Of a DNA stretch of 7,067 bases, positions 6,398-7,067 are shown in pieces. The notes under the pieces were generated by a model. That model saw only the letters and a program-made list of their open reading frames with translations. It made no database searches and was not told the origin of the DNA. Both the position numbers and the translations under genes were made by a program. Numbering within the stretch: the stretch's first letter is position 1; every line of letters starts with the position of its first letter. Source of the stretch: Gemmatimonadaceae bacterium (lineage in GTDB: Bacteria > Gemmatimonadota > Gemmatimonadetes > Gemmatimonadales > Gemmatimonadaceae); NCBI GenBank assembly GCA_013816695.1, contig JACDDZ010000082.1:1-7067 (forward strand), read 5' to 3'.

Positions 6398-7067
6398 TCA
6401 GGAATAGGTATAGAAACCGCGCCCGCTCTTTCGCCCCAGCCATCCGGCCGCAACGTATTTCCTTAATAGCGGACATGGACGGTACTTCGGGTCGCCCAGC
6501 CCGTCGTGAAGCACTTCAAGAATTGCGACACAGGTGTCGAGACCAATGAGGTCGGCGAGTGCCAGAGGTCCCATGGGATGATTCATACCAAGGGTCATCA
6601 CCTGATCGATTGCTTCAGCCTTCCCCACTCCTTCCATGAGGCAATACACAGCCTCGTTGATCATCGGGAGCAAGACGCGGTTCGAAACAAATCCCGGGTA
6701 GTCATTCACTTCCACAGGAGTCTTCCCGAGTTTGCTGCTCAGAGCAACAACCGTTTCGGTGGTTGCATCGGAGGTAGCAAGTCCGCGAATGATCTCCACG
6801 AGCTTCATCACCGGTACCGGATTCATGAAGTGCATCCCGACCACATTCTCGGGCCGCTGCGTTCTGCGTGCGATTTCCGTGATCGAGATGGAGCTCGTAT
6901 TACTTGCGAGAATCGCGTTCGTCGCAGCTATGCGATCGAGTTCTCCGAAAATCTTGAACTTTAGATCCCGGTTCTCCGTGGCTGCCTCGATAATGAGGTC
7001 GGCGTTTGCAGCAGCAGAGAGATCAGTCGATGTCGCGACGCGCGCAAGCGTTGCATCGCGCGCGTCG
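6398..7067 (-). CDS. hbd: 3-hydroxybutyryl-CoA dehydrogenase (N-terminus cut by window edge)
   Basis: The enzyme oxidises (S)-3-hydroxyacyl-CoA to 3-oxoacyl-CoA with NAD+, or the reverse in butyrate-type synthesis. The frame is open from 7066 to the TGA at 6398 and gives 222 residues. The family is about 280-290, so roughly the first 60, including the dinucleotide-binding glycine loop, are outside the window. Visible motifs, numbered within the fragment, are [11 protein letters not shown] (22-32), [11 protein letters not shown] (49-59), [15 protein letters not shown] (78-92) with catalytic H79 and its partner E91, and [19 protein letters not shown] (about 117-135). The C-terminal domain follows with [15 protein letters not shown] and a terminal [15 protein letters not shown] at 6844 gives a shorter open frame, but the protein clearly continues upstream of it. 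Placement directly before an acyl-CoA dehydrogenase supports a beta-oxidation or butyryl-CoA role. Confidence 0.95.
   Translation of the reverse strand, partial: DARDATLARVATSTDLSAAANADLIIEAATENRDLKFKIFGELDRIAATNAILASNTSSISITEIARRTQRPENVVGMHFMNPVPVMKLVEIIRGLATSDATTETVVALSSKLGKTPVEVNDYPGFVSNRVLLPMINEAVYCLMEGVGKAEAIDQVMTLGMNHPMGPLALADLIGLDTCVAILEVLHDGLGDPKYRPCPLLRKYVAAGWLGRKSGRGFYTYS

Larger units (their letters stand above)
1..7067 (-). other. Single compact eight-gene polycistron
   Basis: All eight genes lie on the minus strand. In transcription order the junctions are: hbd to acyl-CoA dehydrogenase, gap of 5 bases; then to leucine dehydrogenase, gap of 21; then to rpiB, gap of 4; then to glyA, overlap of 4 (GTGA); then to the Minf_1886-type gene, gap of 5; then to nnr, overlap of 19; then to thiL, overlap of 4 (ATGA). 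No gap could hold a normal promoter or a stem-loop terminator, and none was seen. Co-transcription is therefore likely. Both operon ends are outside the window, and internal promoters inside coding sequence cannot be excluded. Confidence 0.75.

Noticed and set aside
6393..6476. 28-residue N-terminal extension of the acyl-CoA dehydrogenase
   Set aside because: It lies inside the 3' end of hbd and precedes the normal family N-terminus; the GTG at 6392 gives the expected length.

Overview
The window is a single, fully packed minus-strand gene cluster with no mobile element, RNA gene or CRISPR array. Eight protein-coding genes run in the same direction (right to left on the given strand). The largest gap between them is 21 bases, and three of the seven junctions overlap. 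I see no internal promoter or terminator, so this reads as part of one operon whose two ends lie outside the window. The sequence is moderately GC-rich. Four of the seven visible start codons are GTG or TTG, and Shine-Dalgarno sequences are weak or absent. The small Minf_1886-type protein is a family I associate with Gemmatimonadota, Planctomycetota and Verrucomicrobiota. Together with the gene order and base composition it suggests a soil or sediment bacterium, most likely of the Gemmatimonadota; that placement is inference only.

In transcription order, the right third (about 7067-4134) is carbon catabolism. It holds a 3-hydroxybutyryl-CoA dehydrogenase missing its N-terminus at the window edge, a short-chain-type acyl-CoA dehydrogenase, and a leucine dehydrogenase whose catalytic residues keep the numbering of the Bacillus enzyme. 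These fit fatty-acyl/butyryl-CoA and branched-chain amino acid degradation.

The middle (4129-2418) holds rpiB (pentose phosphate pathway) and glyA (serine-glycine interconversion and one-carbon units). These two are coupled by a 4-base overlap and are neighbours or near neighbours in other phyla as well. The left third (2412-1) holds a 126-residue conserved protein of unknown function, a fused NAD(P)HX epimerase/dehydratase (metabolite repair), and the first 176 residues of thiamine-monophosphate kinase (ThiL), again joined by overlaps.

The products are housekeeping metabolic enzymes with intact catalytic motifs. I found no undescribed defence, mobile or biosynthetic system. The points most worth a second look are the uncharacterised Minf_1886-type gene, a perfect 14-base palindrome just upstream of the repair-enzyme start, and the reliance on non-ATG, Shine-Dalgarno-poor, overlapping starts.
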